From: Anastrepha obliqua
Lineage: Eukaryota; Arthropoda; Insecta; Diptera; Tephritidae
Length of the DNA: 64,000 nucleotides
Assembly: GCF_027943255.1 (NCBI RefSeq)
Contig: NC_072893.1
Coordinates: forward strand, 28,914,001 to 28,978,000
Direction of reading: 5' to 3'
Shown here piece after piece: positions 35,301 through 46,915 of the stretch; position 1 is the first letter of the stretch; the number at the start of each line of letters is the position of its first letter. The notes under the pieces were generated by a model, which was given only the letters and a program-made list of their open reading frames with translations, made no database searches and had not been told where the DNA came from. A program made the position numbers and the translations under genes.

Positions 35301-35577
35301 AAATTGAATGGCGTGGAGTCCCCAGGACTTTCTGAATCCTCCGTCTACTGTACTGGGGCCATAGGGTTTTCGATAGCACATGAAGAAATGGAGCTCCATC
35401 TTTTCTGCGCTTTCAATGTAAATGCTTAAATATGAAACTGGTTTTCGGAGTATTTTTACGCGCTTAAAAAGATTCTGGGGCGCAGCTTTTCTCAAAAACC
35501 TGAAGAATTTTGAAAAACTAACAACGGATTTGTAGTCTACCTGCCCCCAAAAATTTCCGAGTACTAATTTTTAGGTT

Positions 35578-36420
35578 AGAGTTCTAGGTTAGGTTAGATT
35601 ATGATAACGGGGTTCACTTGGACAAACAATCAAAATTCCTCCGTTGTCATACCATACAAGGAGGGGTGAAAAGAAGGAAAAGAACCAAACAGGTACAAGC
35701 TACTGAGGAATTTCACCAGGTATGTGATATTTAAACCCACAATATCTACAGGTGTAGTGAAAAAGTGAGAGCCCAGATGTCAAAATCTTTGTTCGTCGCT
35801 TTGCTGAGATGATTGCACCTCGTTCTTCAGACAACTTCTGCAAAAAGCGCCGGACAATGTCCGCTAAGGATACCTACCAAATTTTCGAACTGCGGCTTTG
35901 TTACGCTTAGAAGTTCCCTCGAGCGCCTCCGATCTAACCTTGACCACAAGGATCTCGCGACTTTGCACGTTTGCGCACTAGCCCAGTGTTCGCTGAGTTG
36001 ACGCGAGCCCCTTCTTTTCTACCTCGGCTACCTCCGCTTGGAAAACACTACAGTGGTCCGGAAGCCTAAATTTGAGCTTGATCGGGAGCTCCTCGAAGAA
36101 TACACCCCCCACCAACTCCTCCGTACAACTTCTAGCCATCCGTAATAGGTTAGGTTAGGTTAGCCTGGTTGGCAATAAGCCACGCATAGACCTAAAGTTT
36201 CTAAAGTTTCCTTAAGCTCCTCTCGGCATTTCCTGCATTTGTCTGTGTTAGCAAAACCTATCTTGTATGCATCCGTAATTAAATTACGAACACAATTTTA
36301 TCAGCGAACTGCACACTAGTGTACATTTAACTCTATAGAATAACTCCAAAGTTGCGCTCTCGCTTGGAGGTATCCTTATTCCTGTTCATATCCGTTTACT
36401 GTTTCTTTAACCTACTGCAT
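35578..36420 (-). mobile_element. LINE 3' ends with AGGTTAGGTTAGG tails
   Basis: AGGTTAGGTTAG stretches at about 35590 and AGGTTAGGTTAGGTTAGCC at 36147 are the inverse of the CCTAACCTAACC tails that end LINE copies at 19155 and 39885. They suggest two minus-strand LINE 3' ends, one after the other. The adjoining sequence carries no protein block I recognise. Confidence 0.45.
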
Positions 36421-36499
36421 GCCGACATGATGAGTTCCTTTGAGATGCGACATTATCTTGGGTGGTATGAGAAATTAGCACAGGTAACGATCGCGAGGC

Positions 36500-36700
36500 T
36501 ACAGGATGGGTAAGGCAACCTTGGAATGCTTTTTTTCACCAAAAATAAACAACTAATACTGCCTTCAATTGCGCCTGGAATATCCTTGCTTTTGTTAGCT
36601 GCTTCTCGCCATTTTCCATCCACTACTAACTTGATTTTTTGGCCTCGGCATCATACTCAAATATCCAGGACTCATCTCTAGTGCCTACCCGACTCATCCT
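36500..36700 (-). pseudogene. Possible mariner middle fragment
   Basis: The minus strand reads SWIFEYDAEAKKSS and, after stops, RIFQAQLKAVLVVYFW. This recalls the DESWVYGYD...KVMLTVFFD stretch of mariner transposases. It is short, lacks ends, and is only a tentative call. Confidence 0.35.
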
Positions 36701-37991
36701 ATTTCTCTTAATACAGAATACAAATTCTTACAGATCGATTTTCCCTCATTTTCAAAACGACTCCCTGCCACAATGGGTCCGTTGCGTCCGTTGCGGAGAC
36801 AACACTTATCTTGTAAAAAAATGCATAAAACTCAACCCAAACTTTCAATCGACTTAAACATTCAGCTGTAATTAAAGGAAATCCCTCTATTTCTACAAAC
36901 ACACGACGAAGTGAAGATATTGAATAAAGTTTATAAATTTTTTTTTAATTTTGGAATAATTTTTAATCTTCGAACACCTAAAAAATTGATATACATACAC
37001 TGAAGTGATTTATCAAAGTTTAAGAGATCAATTTCTAGCAACCCGTCTTACTTTTCTGCAATAATATTTACTTTTCTACAAACGATGTGCACCTACCCTC
37101 GTTTTCACAATTAAATCATAGTAAAATACACACGCAAATGAAAATTTACAATGGAAAATCTAAACTGAACTCGCTTCAGCTAGTCCGCACACAGTATTTC
37201 AATGCAGATTTGCTGCTTTGAACCGGAAAAAACTGGTTGCAGACTCATTCATATACTCGTAAAAGCAAACTGTTGTCTACGTACCGGCTAAAAGATAGCA
37301 ACAAATTTGAGGTGCAAAACGTCACAAGATTATTACAAAACAAATCTCTTATCCGACACTGGCCAGGCGCTGCAGCTTACACATTCAACTAAATATTCGC
37401 CTATTGAAAGAAAACACACACTTTCATAGAATTTGTACGAAAATAAATCAGCCATTGTATGCACAAACAAAAGTGTGTAGAATTCTATAAGTGTGGCCAA
37501 TACAAGCAAGTGTGAAACATTTTCGTATGAAAGAGATAAGAAAGAGCTTTTACACTTCTCTTACATTTTACTCGTACTTACAATACTTGTGTGTGATCAT
37601 GTGTCTATGTGGTTGTGTGCATGTTTCCTGCAATAAGAAACAAGACGGTCCAGTAAAAGGACTAGTTCTGTTACGGTGAGTGGCCATACGAGGCGGCTAC
37701 CTCTAATGTGATTTGTTATGTTTGTGTCTTATACTTTGTGAAGGTTATTAAAAAATCGAAACGCGTGTTTTAGACGTTTAAGCACATTTAAACTAAAAGC
37801 CTTGCCTTATCGGTGCAAAGGCGCCATTATGATTTCTTTGGTTCCCTTTGGTTCTTGGACTGATGGCTCCTAAGTCGGCTTTTATTTGAAATACATATAC
37901 TGCAAGATTATTTGGATGTATTGAAGGTGAGCGAGGAAATTTCTCAAGTTAATCAAGTCTCAGCAGTCAATGGGAGTCTTAAGTGGTAGTC
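36701..37991. other. Unassigned AT-rich DNA
   Basis: No recognised gene or element end was seen in this 1.3-kb stretch. Confidence 0.4.
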
Positions 37992-38509
37992 TTAAGGCCC
38001 TCGGTATATCGCTGGCGACACGGATTGCGGGACTCACAGCTGTCTGAAATCAAAAAGGCAAAAAGTTTCTTGTTCAGTATGAATGTCGTTATTGTGTAAA
38101 CTACGATCTTAAAAAAAATTGACTTCATGGCACCCGTTCAAAGATGAAAAACCGTTTTCTTGACTCTTTTTTTTTACTTTAAAGGTTCGAAAAAAATACT
38201 ACAATTTTTTCCCCCGAATGGCCGTAGTTCACTCGATAACGACATCAATTCTACGCCATTTAAATTATATTTCATCAAAATCGTTTTAGTAGAACTGTCT
38301 ATATCTGTGTCTATTGTCCGTTGGAAGACCATTTTTTGAAGGCTGACAACTTCTTGAACGAACCTCGTATGGCAAAAAAAAAATTTATTTTTTTAACAAT
38401 GGATCAAGGAATAGAACACTCAATACAGGAATAGCATACTCGTTTCCGTTTTACATGCTTTAAAGGAAACACCGAAAAAACGCCATTTCAAATTAGGCGA
38501 GGGCCTTAA
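37992..38509. mobile_element. TTAA-flanked element, copy 5
   Basis: TTAA at 37992-37995 and 38506-38509 flank 510 bp. The ends GGCCCTCGGTATATC and GGCGAGGGCC are inverted over about 10 bp only. An AAAAAACGCCATTTC near 38475 faintly recalls the family motif. It is the weakest of the five and may be a different TTAA family. Confidence 0.5.
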
Positions 38510-39162
38510 CCGGGCATTGACCGATAGAAAATCTTATATAATATATAATATCTCAATATAATTTCATGTCGTTATTGTATTTACTGTTTAGCGGACGATG
38601 GGTATAATCATCTCAGCATCTTCCCTTCAGCTGCCAAACTTCTTGTTAAACGTTTACCGTTCGTTAATCGTTTTTTTTTTTTATTTTTCCAAGGGTGGTA
38701 CGATCAGCTATGGTCAACTACAAAATTGCGGCAGTAACTTCGGATGCCACGTCACATGGGACTCGGCAGCAGAATTCTGCACGCTCATTTCACACGCATT
38801 CACACACTCGTCCCATCTGTCGTTGTACAGACGGCAATGCAGTAAAAGAAGCGAAGACTGTGGTTGATTTTTTTCCTATTTTACCAACACAATCTCAGTT
38901 TTTTCGTTAAAAAACAGTTCTCATGACCCATGTGACGTCAGCGCATCAGCTGATTCTTTCAAATTCGCTGAGAACCGGCTGACGGTCTGATTTTAGCCAC
39001 ACCTCTAAAAATCTGTTCTGTTGGGTGTTTTCTTCCATATTAAAAAAAATGTGGAGTAGGCGTTAAATGGCGAAACTACACAAGAGCTCGTCCAAAAAGA
39101 ATTCTCAAAAATCAGCGTGATTTTTTATCTATTTAAAACTTACACTTTCCTATACCAATTCA
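38510..39162. other. Unassigned noncoding DNA
   Basis: Open frames at 38598-38910 overlap in two phases and show no domain. No element end was seen. Confidence 0.4.
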
Positions 39163-39895
39163 ATGATCTATAAAACGCCCGCAACACTGATACAGTGTGA
39201 TGCGATATCCGGAAATGATATCTACATTTTCGCTGATAGCCAAGCGGCGATAAAATCTCTCACGAAACAGTCGACAACCTCCAAGGAAGCCATGAAATGC
39301 CGCACATCTCTTAACGAGATGGCTGAGTCATTTCATTTAAAGGTAGCATGATAGCGAGACTCGACACCAAATAGACCGATGAATACATAGATAATGACAT
39401 AGGGATACCCTTATAAATATGTATGTAAGCTACTCTTCCTTGAATAAATTGTAAGGAAAGTAAACGAAAGATAGCGTCAACTGTGGCCGACTCTAAATGC
39501 TAGACGCACAGAATCTCTGCTAAGCCAAAAAGCCAAGTCTTAGCACACTGATCTCAGTCATAACAGGGCACTGACTAATAGGTAGACACGCCCAAAGGAT
39601 GGGTGTGCAAACACATGACTTCTGTAGAAGTTGTCTAGATGAGGAAGAGGAAGAGACAGTCTCGCACCTACTGTGCCACTGTCCTGCTCTATCCAGACGC
39701 AGGTTTACTATTCTGGGTAAACAATTTTTTAATGAGTTAGAAGATCTCAATTCTGCAGAAATCAGAGATATTCTAAAATTTTAAAAAGCACACACTAGTT
39801 TTAGGAGAGATAGGGACAAGGTCTCCACGCGGCATCATAATGGGCTATGAGCCTGAGTGTGTCCCACAGGACAACCGCTTCAACCTAACCTAATC
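39163..39895 (+). mobile_element. I/jockey-like LINE, RNase H to 3' tail
   Basis: The plus strand reads NDIYIFADSQAAIKSLTKQS (RNase H active-site Asp block), then, in another frame from about 39600, HDFCRSCLDEEEEETVSHLL, CHCPALSRRRFTILGKQFF and ELEDLNSAEIRDILKF with a stop at 39784. A short 3' UTR leads to CAACCTAACCTAATC at about 39882. The RNase H part is broken by a stop at about 39350. It is 5'-truncated. Confidence 0.85.
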
Positions 39896-42017
39896 TAAAA
39901 CGACATACCCGAAATTTTTAAAATTTTGATGAAAATTTGCCGAATTTTTACAAATTTTATACAAAGTTTGAAACTTTGGTTTTCTAGGGTTCAGATAAAA
40001 TAAATTCGCCTTCTATGTACTGAACATTATATCCAATGGCGGTTCCGATTTGTATCTTCAAGCAATCAGAAACCTGCATCTTTGTTGTTTTGAGACTGCA
40101 GCGCTTGTTAGAACTACGATGGCGAGAAAACCACTGTTCTGCGCAAAGCAGTAATCTTGGGCTAGAATTTGATTGTCTTGTAAATTTATTTTTCACGCAG
40201 TTTGCTCTTACAGTTTTTATTTAAAAAATTCTTGAAATTGCGCTCCGACTGGTACTACCCTAAAATGGACTAGTTAGGCAATAGTCCGTACGTAGATCAA
40301 TTTTCGTTTTACATAAGGGCGTGAGTTTATAAAGTCATGCATTCACGTATTTTCCAATAATAATTCAATAAGTTTTTATGCATGATTAAGATTAAGAACG
40401 CAAAGCGGCGCGACGTCTTAATGAGCGTAAAACCATCAGCATCACGAGCTCGTCAGCTGACAATCAAAGCTGCAGATGGTCAATGGGGATCAAGGTCCAT
40501 TAGGTTTAATGGAGATTTTTAATATTATTTCAGTAGGCTTTAATTATTATGAAAGTATTGGTTTTATTAGATTCGAAGCGAATACTTTTTGGTTTTACGA
40601 GCGTGTGACCTTTGTTGGTGCAGACTGTCATTAAACCTTCAAAGGTAAAAAAGAAATACAAAAGTGTCAATTATGGTTATTAAATTTTTTCTATATGCCA
40701 TCTATTTAGTCGCTTTTCCTATTCATCCCAAATTCAGCTAGTTTGAACTGATATTTTCAATTGAAATTGTAGAAACAATTTTTTACGAGTCTTTATTAAT
40801 GAAGTGTTATTTATTTGACAACGAATTGGGTCTCATTTCAATTTGCGTTAATCAAAATGTAACTAAGCGATTGGAGCTGCACACTGGATCTGTGTCTGTC
40901 GCAAATTCGGAGTATAAAAGAAATTTGTTGTTTTTCGTTATGTTGTATATTAGTAAATTTGTAATTTTGTAATGATGCATATGAATGGAGGAGGAGGAGG
41001 TCTTTAGACTAAAAAAATGTCAGTGTGGTTTTGACGCAAATAGAAAATTCGGTGAAATTCCACACATTTTTAAGATCTTATCGAAGGAACTCAAGTGGGG
41101 TCAGCGATCAGAACGGGTTTGAACTCAGAAGCTGTAATATCTGCTATGTCTGCTATGAAACGGAAAACATATCCCGATTCAGTGTTTCCAAGTATGTTTC
41201 AACTGCTTGCGCCACATATGGCCTAACTTGTCTTGTTGAAGCATCTATTTTTCGCACACCTGCATGTAATCCGAATGCTTCTCACGCAGTATACGACTCA
41301 AATTTGCCACAAAAAACGCCCTTCAACATTCCACAGCGAATCAAATAGCTGACTTCAGTCACTTTCAATAATTCTACGAGCTGATTTTTCCCTGTACATG
41401 GGTACTACGCTTCATGCGGAATGCATACAGGAGACAATGTGCTTTGAACTTCAACACAAGACCATATCGAACCATGGACCCAATGTACAAGTATATATTA
41501 AAAGTGAACTTATCATATTTACGCAATGCCTCTCCAAGACCGCCCGAACTAAGGTTGGGTTTATAGCTTAGTTAGGCATAACTTTCTGCGAGTTCTCATT
41601 GATGAGACCTTCAACTGGGCCATCAGTGTGGCTGAATGGAACTTTTCTCCTCTGGTGTGATTAGGCGCACATTTACTATCCTGAAGGTAACCTTTCATGG
41701 CTCTAATAACACTGGACCAATGTACGAGTTCTTATTTTTTTAGGCCTAATTAAGCCACATTGAACAAGGTTGTAGGGTTTTTGGTCTCTAGAAAGGGCAA
41801 GGTTTTTTGGTCTCTAGAATTTCAAAGTTTATAAATGAAGCTTGACAGTATAGAGTATTTTAAACAAAATTAGACAATTCAAAAAAATACACTGTTCTAC
41901 AAAAATTCTCATTCATAACAAAACCACATAAATTCAAGCTTTTTGCAAAATTGTTTAATATTCATCCAATTTTCACCTCAACTTCACACTTGAGTATTTA
42001 TAGAAAATTTGTGATGC
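39896..42017. other. Unassigned AT-rich DNA
   Basis: A diverged minisatellite unit lies at 39905-39985 (TTTTGATGAAAATTTGCCG, TACAAAGTTTGAAACTTTGG). The 107-codon frame at 41025-41348 has no domain I recognise. No element ends were seen in the remaining 2 kb. Confidence 0.4.
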
Positions 42018-42115
42018 ACGCTTTAAAGCCTATTCAATTCTAGTATAATAAAGTGAAGTTTGCAGAGGCTCGAAATTCGCATTGATTTTTGATCATTTTT
42101 TTCTTTGAAGATGTT
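42018..42115 (+). repeat. Dispersed core repeat, copy
   Basis: TTTAAAGCCTATTCAATTCT, AGTATAATAAAGTGAAG and GCTCGAAATTCGCATTGATT align in order with the copies at 30160 and 54630. Confidence 0.65.
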
Positions 42116-42239
42116 GCGTCTTTTCTACAGTTAACGAATGCACGAGATTCATTTTTTTTTCAGTTTGAAATTTTAATAGAAACTCGTCGAATTTTTATAA
42201 ACAAAGTTTGAAACTTGTGTTGATTGAGCTGCATATACC

Positions 42240-42673
42240 ACCTTGTTCAAAAAGTTCCCGGAATATATTCAGCAAATTCAAAATACAAGTTTTTTTTTCT
42301 CAAAAGTGATGTGGCGATCTTCAAAGTACTCTCCATCAACTGCAACTCACTTATGCCAGCGTTTGATTCAGCTCTCAAAACATTTTCGGTGTAGCTATCA
42401 GAGCCATCTTCGATTTTTCCATACTTCCTTTTGGCTGTTAAAACGTGTTCCCCGTAGTAGTTTTTTGACTCGATCATTAAAAAAAATCGTAGTGAGCTAT
42501 ACCAGGTGAATTGGTTATTAAGCCGTTGCGTTTTTGGTGAAAAATTCACGGATAATGATGACACAGTGCGACGGTGCGTTACCTTGGTGCGAAATCCACG
42601 AGTTATTTTCCCACAAACTCTTTCGTTTTTGGCGAATTTCTTCCTGTAAACGTCTCATAACGCCCAAATATTA
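42240..42673 (-). pseudogene. Mariner C-terminal part, cut by a Helitron
   Basis: On the minus strand LGVMRRLQEEIRQKRKSLWE leads to NNSWISHQGNAPSHCVIIIR, where the second catalytic Asp is Gly (HQGN instead of HHDN). A diverged C-terminus KRWHKCVAVDGEYFEDRH follows. The left end CCTTGTTCAAAAAGTTCCCG at 42241 looks like the terminal repeat. Upstream transposase sequence is missing and the Helitron-like element starts at 42674. The region of the third Asp is deleted. Confidence 0.75.
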
Positions 42674-43397
42674 CCTTATATATAAAATAAAGTCAACTTT
42701 TTGTGTGTGTTCGCTAACCGGCCATGACTTTGCACCGAATTAAACCAAACTTATACACATTGTTAAGTAGGTATTGAAAATGGTTTACGTATAGTTTGGA
42801 TGCCTATTGGTGGATAGGGCTCGAGATATAGGTCAAAACGTGGACCCGGGTAACCTTCGGATGTGTATGTACAATATGGGTATCAAACGGAAGCTGTTGG
42901 TGAATGCTTTAGTACAGAGTATTTTTCATGCCGCTCCGTGACTAGGGCCTCGAGATAGAGACCAACACGTGGACCCTAGAATATGTTTGTACAATATGGA
43001 TATCAACTGAAAGCTGTTGGTGAATGCTTTAGTACAGAGTATTTTTCATGCCGCTCCGTGACTAGGGTCTCGAGATATAGGTCAAAATGTGGACCCGGGT
43101 AACCTTCGGATGTGTATGTACAATATGGGTATCAAACGGAAGCTGTTGGTGAATGCTTTAGTACAGAGTAGTTTTCATGCCGCTCCGTGACTAGGGCCTC
43201 GAGATAGAGACCAACACGTGGACCCTAGAATATGTTTGTACAATATGGATATCAATTGAAAGCTGTTGGTGAATGCTTTAGTTAGGAGTATTTTTCATGC
43301 CGCTCCGTGACTAGGGTCTCGAGATAGAGACCAAAACGTGGAGCCTAGAATGTGTTTGTATTTTAGTGTGCCCAGCGAAGCGGGCCGGGTTTGCTAG
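42674..43397 (+). mobile_element. Helitron-like element, copy 1
   Basis: It begins with TTATATATAAAATAAAGTCA, shared with the copy at 51408-53811, and ends GGGTTTGCTAG followed by T. Just before the end, GCCCAGCGAAGCGGGC forms a short hairpin, as Helitrons have before CTRR. There is no coding capacity. The interior is about five units of the 128-bp repeat (GGACCCGGGTAACCTTCGGA, GCATGCCGCTCCGTGACTAG type). The 5' TC has become CC. Confidence 0.75.
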
Positions 43398-43410
43398 TTT
43401 TATATATATA

Positions 43411-43692
43411 ATTGGCGCTTACACCCTTTTTAGGTGTTTGGCTGAGCTCCACCTATTTGTGGTGTGCGTCTTGATGTTGTTCCGAGTTTTAAGCCTACTC
43501 TGAACGGCAGTTGGTTTTTTATGAGGAGCTTTTTCTTGACAGAAATGCGCTCGAAGGGTTACCATTATCTGCTAGAGGCGACTGCCTCGAAAAAAATTGT
43601 CTATCATTTGATGTTTCACTTACGGATATACGAACGTACGCATTTCCGAATGATAGTTACGCACCAACCCATTCAGCTGCGATGGTCACTTT
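43411..43692 (-). mobile_element. tRNA-headed SINE, full-length copy
   Basis: On the minus strand the head reads GCAGCTGAATGGGTTGGTGC, which is A-box-like (Leu/Ser tRNA type). The body has CTCCTCATAAAAAACCAACT and AGGCTTAAAACTCGGAACAA, and the 3' end has GACGCACACCACAAATAGGT and GTAAGCGCCAATTAT. It follows the Helitron end within about 15 bp. Related copies are at 768, 17630 and 48604. Confidence 0.75.
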
Positions 43693-43744
43693 GTTATACT
43701 AATTTGTAAAAATTATCATCAAAATGGTTAACTTTTTAACTTTA

Positions 43745-44065
43745 TGCTTAGCAGTTTTATAGGACATTCACCTTTAGTACAATAAAATGTAAGTTTGAAG
43801 TCACTCAAAAATTGAATCGTTTTTTTTTGATAATTTTTTGTTTGTTTGCATACAATGTTGACAATTTTCTTCCATATAAAAAGTTGTCGAACATGCGCTT
43901 TATGTGGAAGAAAATTGTCAACATTACAATCAGAAAAAGCGCACGCGCCGAAGTTTTTGATATGGTAGAAAATGTTGAATACCTCAGCGAAAAAAAATGT
44001 CACAAATCCAAGAGAATTTCGAACCACTTGAAACCAGCACTTTATTATACTAAAATGCATAGGAG
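43745..44065. repeat. Foldback of the dispersed core repeat
   Basis: The left arm (TTAGTACAATAAAATGTAAG, then GTTGACAATTTTCTTCCAT) is followed after a short centre near 43885 by its inverse (TGGAAGAAAATTGTCAACAT, then CACTTTATTATACTAAAATG). The two arms could form a long imperfect hairpin, which suggests a foldback derivative of the CACTTGTGCTC family. Confidence 0.7.
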
Positions 44066-44234
44066 ATAAATCTACACACCCAGAAGTTTTCTAAACATTT
44101 TGATGATCCTTTTTTTATTACAATATTATTTATTTTTTTTTTTAATTTTTTGTAACTTTTTAATTATTTGTAAGTTCTTTATTATTCAATAATTTATATT
44201 TTTACAAAACTTGAACTAACTACCAACTGAAACA

Positions 44235-44815
44235 CTATCATTATCGAAGATGTGGATGAGCTCTGCTACTTCGGTAGCCAAATCACAAAAGATGGTGGCG
44301 CAGTTGCAGATGTGGCAGCTCGTATTTGTAAAGCACGAACTGCGTTTCATAAGCTAAACAGACTGTGGCGATCTTACACTTTGTTAGTAAAAACAAAACT
44401 TAAAATTTTCAATACCAGCGAAAAATCGGTTTTCCTATATGGGTCTGAGACCTGGCTTGTGTCTGACCACATACGATAAGTCAACGTTTTCAAACGTTTC
44501 TCAACAAATGCTTCAGAATTATGTATATGCCGTACCTTTTGGCCGAGAACAATCTCCAATATGGACATTCTTCGGCTTACTAAAAGCTACCCAGTTAATT
44601 CCGATATAAAAAGACGAAAATGGAATTGAATTCTCCGTAGAGAAGGCGATAATGTTTCCAAAATGGCTTTCGACGTCGCAGAGATCGCCCACGTTAAAAT
44701 TGGTTGCGGAAAATCTCCCACGAGAGACCTTCCACCGACATGTGGAACCAAATTAGACACATAGCGGCTGACATAAATCGTTGTTGAAAAACATTTGTTT
44801 CCGCGCTATGTTCCG
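44235..44815 (+). pseudogene. LINE reverse transcriptase C-terminal fragment
   Basis: The plus strand reads CYFGSQITKDGGAVADVAAR, ICKARTAFHKLNRLWRSYTL and KSVFLYGSETWLVSDHIR, then after shifts WN-ILRREGDNVSKMAFD. This is the reverse transcriptase thumb and tail of an RTE/Ingi-like LINE, from a different lineage than the copies at 5404 and 61655. Several frame breaks are present. Confidence 0.75.
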
Positions 44816-45591
44816 ACTAATATCAAGATAACCAAGAAGGTCCACGGGGGGAGTATTATCTCCACTTCTATGTGTGATCAGTAAGATCTTAATAGAGGTG
44901 GGGTAAAAGCGGTCACGTACGCTGATGATGGGGTGCTAATGGTGTCAGGACTGTGCCCCAATACGATCAGTGGGATCATCCAAAGGGCGTTAGGTGAGCT
45001 TAACTCTTGGACTACAGGATGTGGCCGCGTAAAACAGAACTTGTGCTTTTTACCACCAGACACAAGGTACCAACTTTAACCCTACCAAATATCAACGGAC
45101 AAACTCTTTCACTTTCACCGAGTGCAAAGTACTTAGGAGTAATTCTGGACTCCAAACTTAGCTGATACGACCGATTTTAACGTATGGTTCGGTAGTTTGG
45201 TGGAAAGCTCTAGGTAGAGATTACAATACCAAATTACTCGGCAGAATACAAAGATCAGCCTACGCAATAACGGTCGGTGCAATCAGGGCATGTCCTTGGG
45301 AGGCTCTCAATGTACTGACACACGTTATTCCAATAGACCTACGAGTACATATTAAGAAGACGGCAACCATGAGTGCGTTTAGATTAAATGAAGCGGGTCG
45401 CTCGAAAGAAAAAACTCAGTTAACCTCGGAGATTACTGATTACATCGTCTCAACGGTAACTTTCAACAGGAATTTTGCCACTCTCTTTCCATCTAAGAAG
45501 GAATGAAATAAGGGACTTTCACTAAAAAAACTTCGACACTACAGTCTACACAGACGGCAGTAAAATAGATTGTGGTGTTGCAGCTGGTAAA

Positions 45592-46490
45592 TATAGGGTG
45601 GGCCATGTAAAATTTGCTTTTTAAATCGGTTATAAAAAAAGACTAATCAATATTTAAAAAAATTTTTTTTTTTATTTTGAAGATTGAACATTGTCATTTA
45701 TGAATGAAAAATAATATCGTTCAAATGACTGCCACGACTGGCTTTACAGTAGGCCATTCGATCAACCCAATTTTTAAGCACATTTTCGATTATTTGGGCT
45801 CCAATTTCATGAATGGCAACTTCGATTTCGTGTTTTAAAGCATCAATTGTCTCTGGATGGTTCGCATAGCATTTGTCCTTAACGGCTTCCCACAAAAAAT
45901 AGCCCAACGGGCTTAAATCACAGCTCCGAGGCAGCCAATTGATATCGGAATTTCGGCTGATTATTCGGTTTTCAAAAACGGTAGCCAAAAGTTCGAGTGT
46001 AACTTTGGCAGTGTGACAAGTTGCACCGTCCTGTTGAAACCAAATGTCGTCCATGTCATCCTCTTCAATTTATGGAAACAAAAAGTCGTTGAGCATGTCA
46101 CGGTAACGCTCGCCATTTACTGTAACCGCGGCTCCTCGCTCATTTTCGAAAAAAATGGCCCGATGATGCCGCCAGACCAAAAACCGCACCAAACAGGTAC
46201 TCGTTGTGGATGCATTTGCTTCTCTACAGTAACGTGTGGATTTTCTGGGCCACAAATCCGACAATTTTGCTTATTGACGTAGCCACCGATGTGAAAATCA
46301 GAAAAGAAGAAGAAATACACTTTGGAAATAGGTTTTCAATATTTCCCAATTTTGTTCAAGCGTATACCGTCGCATTTCGTAAATGTCAAACCTTTAAGTA
46401 AATTATGAACACATTTGACATGTCATTTGTGTTACCATTCTCAAAAAAATAGGTGGTTAAAAAGGAAACGCTATATGGTCCATTCTCATA
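45592..46490 (-). mobile_element. Rosa-type (DD41D) mariner in LINE RNase H
   Basis: The ends TAGGGTGGGCCATGTAAAAT (from 45594) and an imperfect inverse (ATATGGTCCATTCTCA, to 46488) are flanked by TA. Length is 895 bp. The transposase reads on the minus strand and lacks most of its N-terminal DNA-binding region. The flanks join into one LINE RNase H domain, which confirms the boundaries. Confidence 0.85.
45698..46320 (-). pseudogene. Rosa-type transposase, catalytic Asp lost
   Basis: The frame pieces read FSDFHIGGYVNKQNCRICGP (first Asp kept, next residues deleted), MHPQRVPVWCGFWSGGIIGP, VTVNGERYRDMLNDFLFP, MDDIWFQQDGATCHTAKVTL (second Asp), and PRSCDLSPLGYFLW, where the third catalytic Asp of the usual LDYFLW is Gly. 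Spacing between the second and third positions is 41, the DD41D signature of rosa-type mariners. The C-terminus ends SRGSHLNDIIFHS at 45698. Two frame changes also break it. Confidence 0.88.
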
Positions 46491-46680
46491 GACTTGGAAT
46501 TGAAAATTTTGTGCGCCTCCCTAATACCAGCAGTGTATTCCATGATGAAATCACTGGCAATTGGGGAAGCTAGTAGGCTACTAATCACAGATTTCTCTTT
46601 TAAGGGCAATATCGCTATTCTTTCGGATAACCTTCCCAGGCACTGGAAAAAAATTAAGTAAGAAAATCATTGGGAATATT

Positions 46681-46723
46681 GTAAAACGATGAAGTCACTT
46701 CCATAATTATGTGAACACAAGTA
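46681..46723. repeat. Solo right end of a CACTTGTGCTC element
   Basis: CACTTCCATAATTATGTGAA followed by CACAAG and then TA is a diverged right end of the 9671-10595 family. No left end was identified. Confidence 0.5.
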
Positions 46724-46734
46724 TATATCATATA

Positions 46735-46915
46735 ATCATCCAATTTTGACTGTGAATAACATTTTTATTAAATAAAAAAAAAAATAGTTTCGAGTAATGG
46801 AAATCTTTATTTTGACCTGTGCGCGCTTTATTGAATCTCTGTTTGCATTCTGCCGCTGTCTATCTCACAAGTGTCAAATATGATTGCCGTACGAAGCCAT
46901 TTGCAAAAATATATA
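46735..46915. mobile_element. GGTGGCGC MITE, interior-only copy
   Basis: The blocks TTTTTATTAAATAAAAA, GGAAATCTTTATTTTGACCT, GTGTCAAATATGA and a diverged rest align with the interior of the MITE at 11402-11620. Neither terminal repeat is intact. Confidence 0.6.

Larger units (their letters stand above)
44816..46680 (+). mobile_element. I/LOA-like LINE split by a mariner
   Basis: Before the mariner the plus strand reads GGVLSPL, the catalytic AYADDGVLMVSG block, LGELNSWTTGCG, SPSAKYLGVILDSKLS, then after a small deletion ILTYGSVVWWKALGRDYNTK, and the start of RNase H, YTDGSKIDCGVAAGKY at 45544-45590. After the mariner the RNase H text resumes as RLPNTSSVFHDEITG at about 46510-46560. Stops and shifts show it is dead. 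It was intact enough for the mariner to split one domain. Confidence 0.82.

Noticed and set aside
36147..36165. AGGTTAGGTTAGGTTAG as a (TTAGG)n insect telomere repeat.
   Set aside because: Only three units, and the same motif ends LINE copies at 19155 and 39885. Flies lack TTAGG telomeres, so a LINE 3' tail is the better explanation.
41025..41348. A 107-codon plus-strand frame as a gene.
   Set aside because: No domain, no splice or promoter support, and length is not surprising for this sequence.
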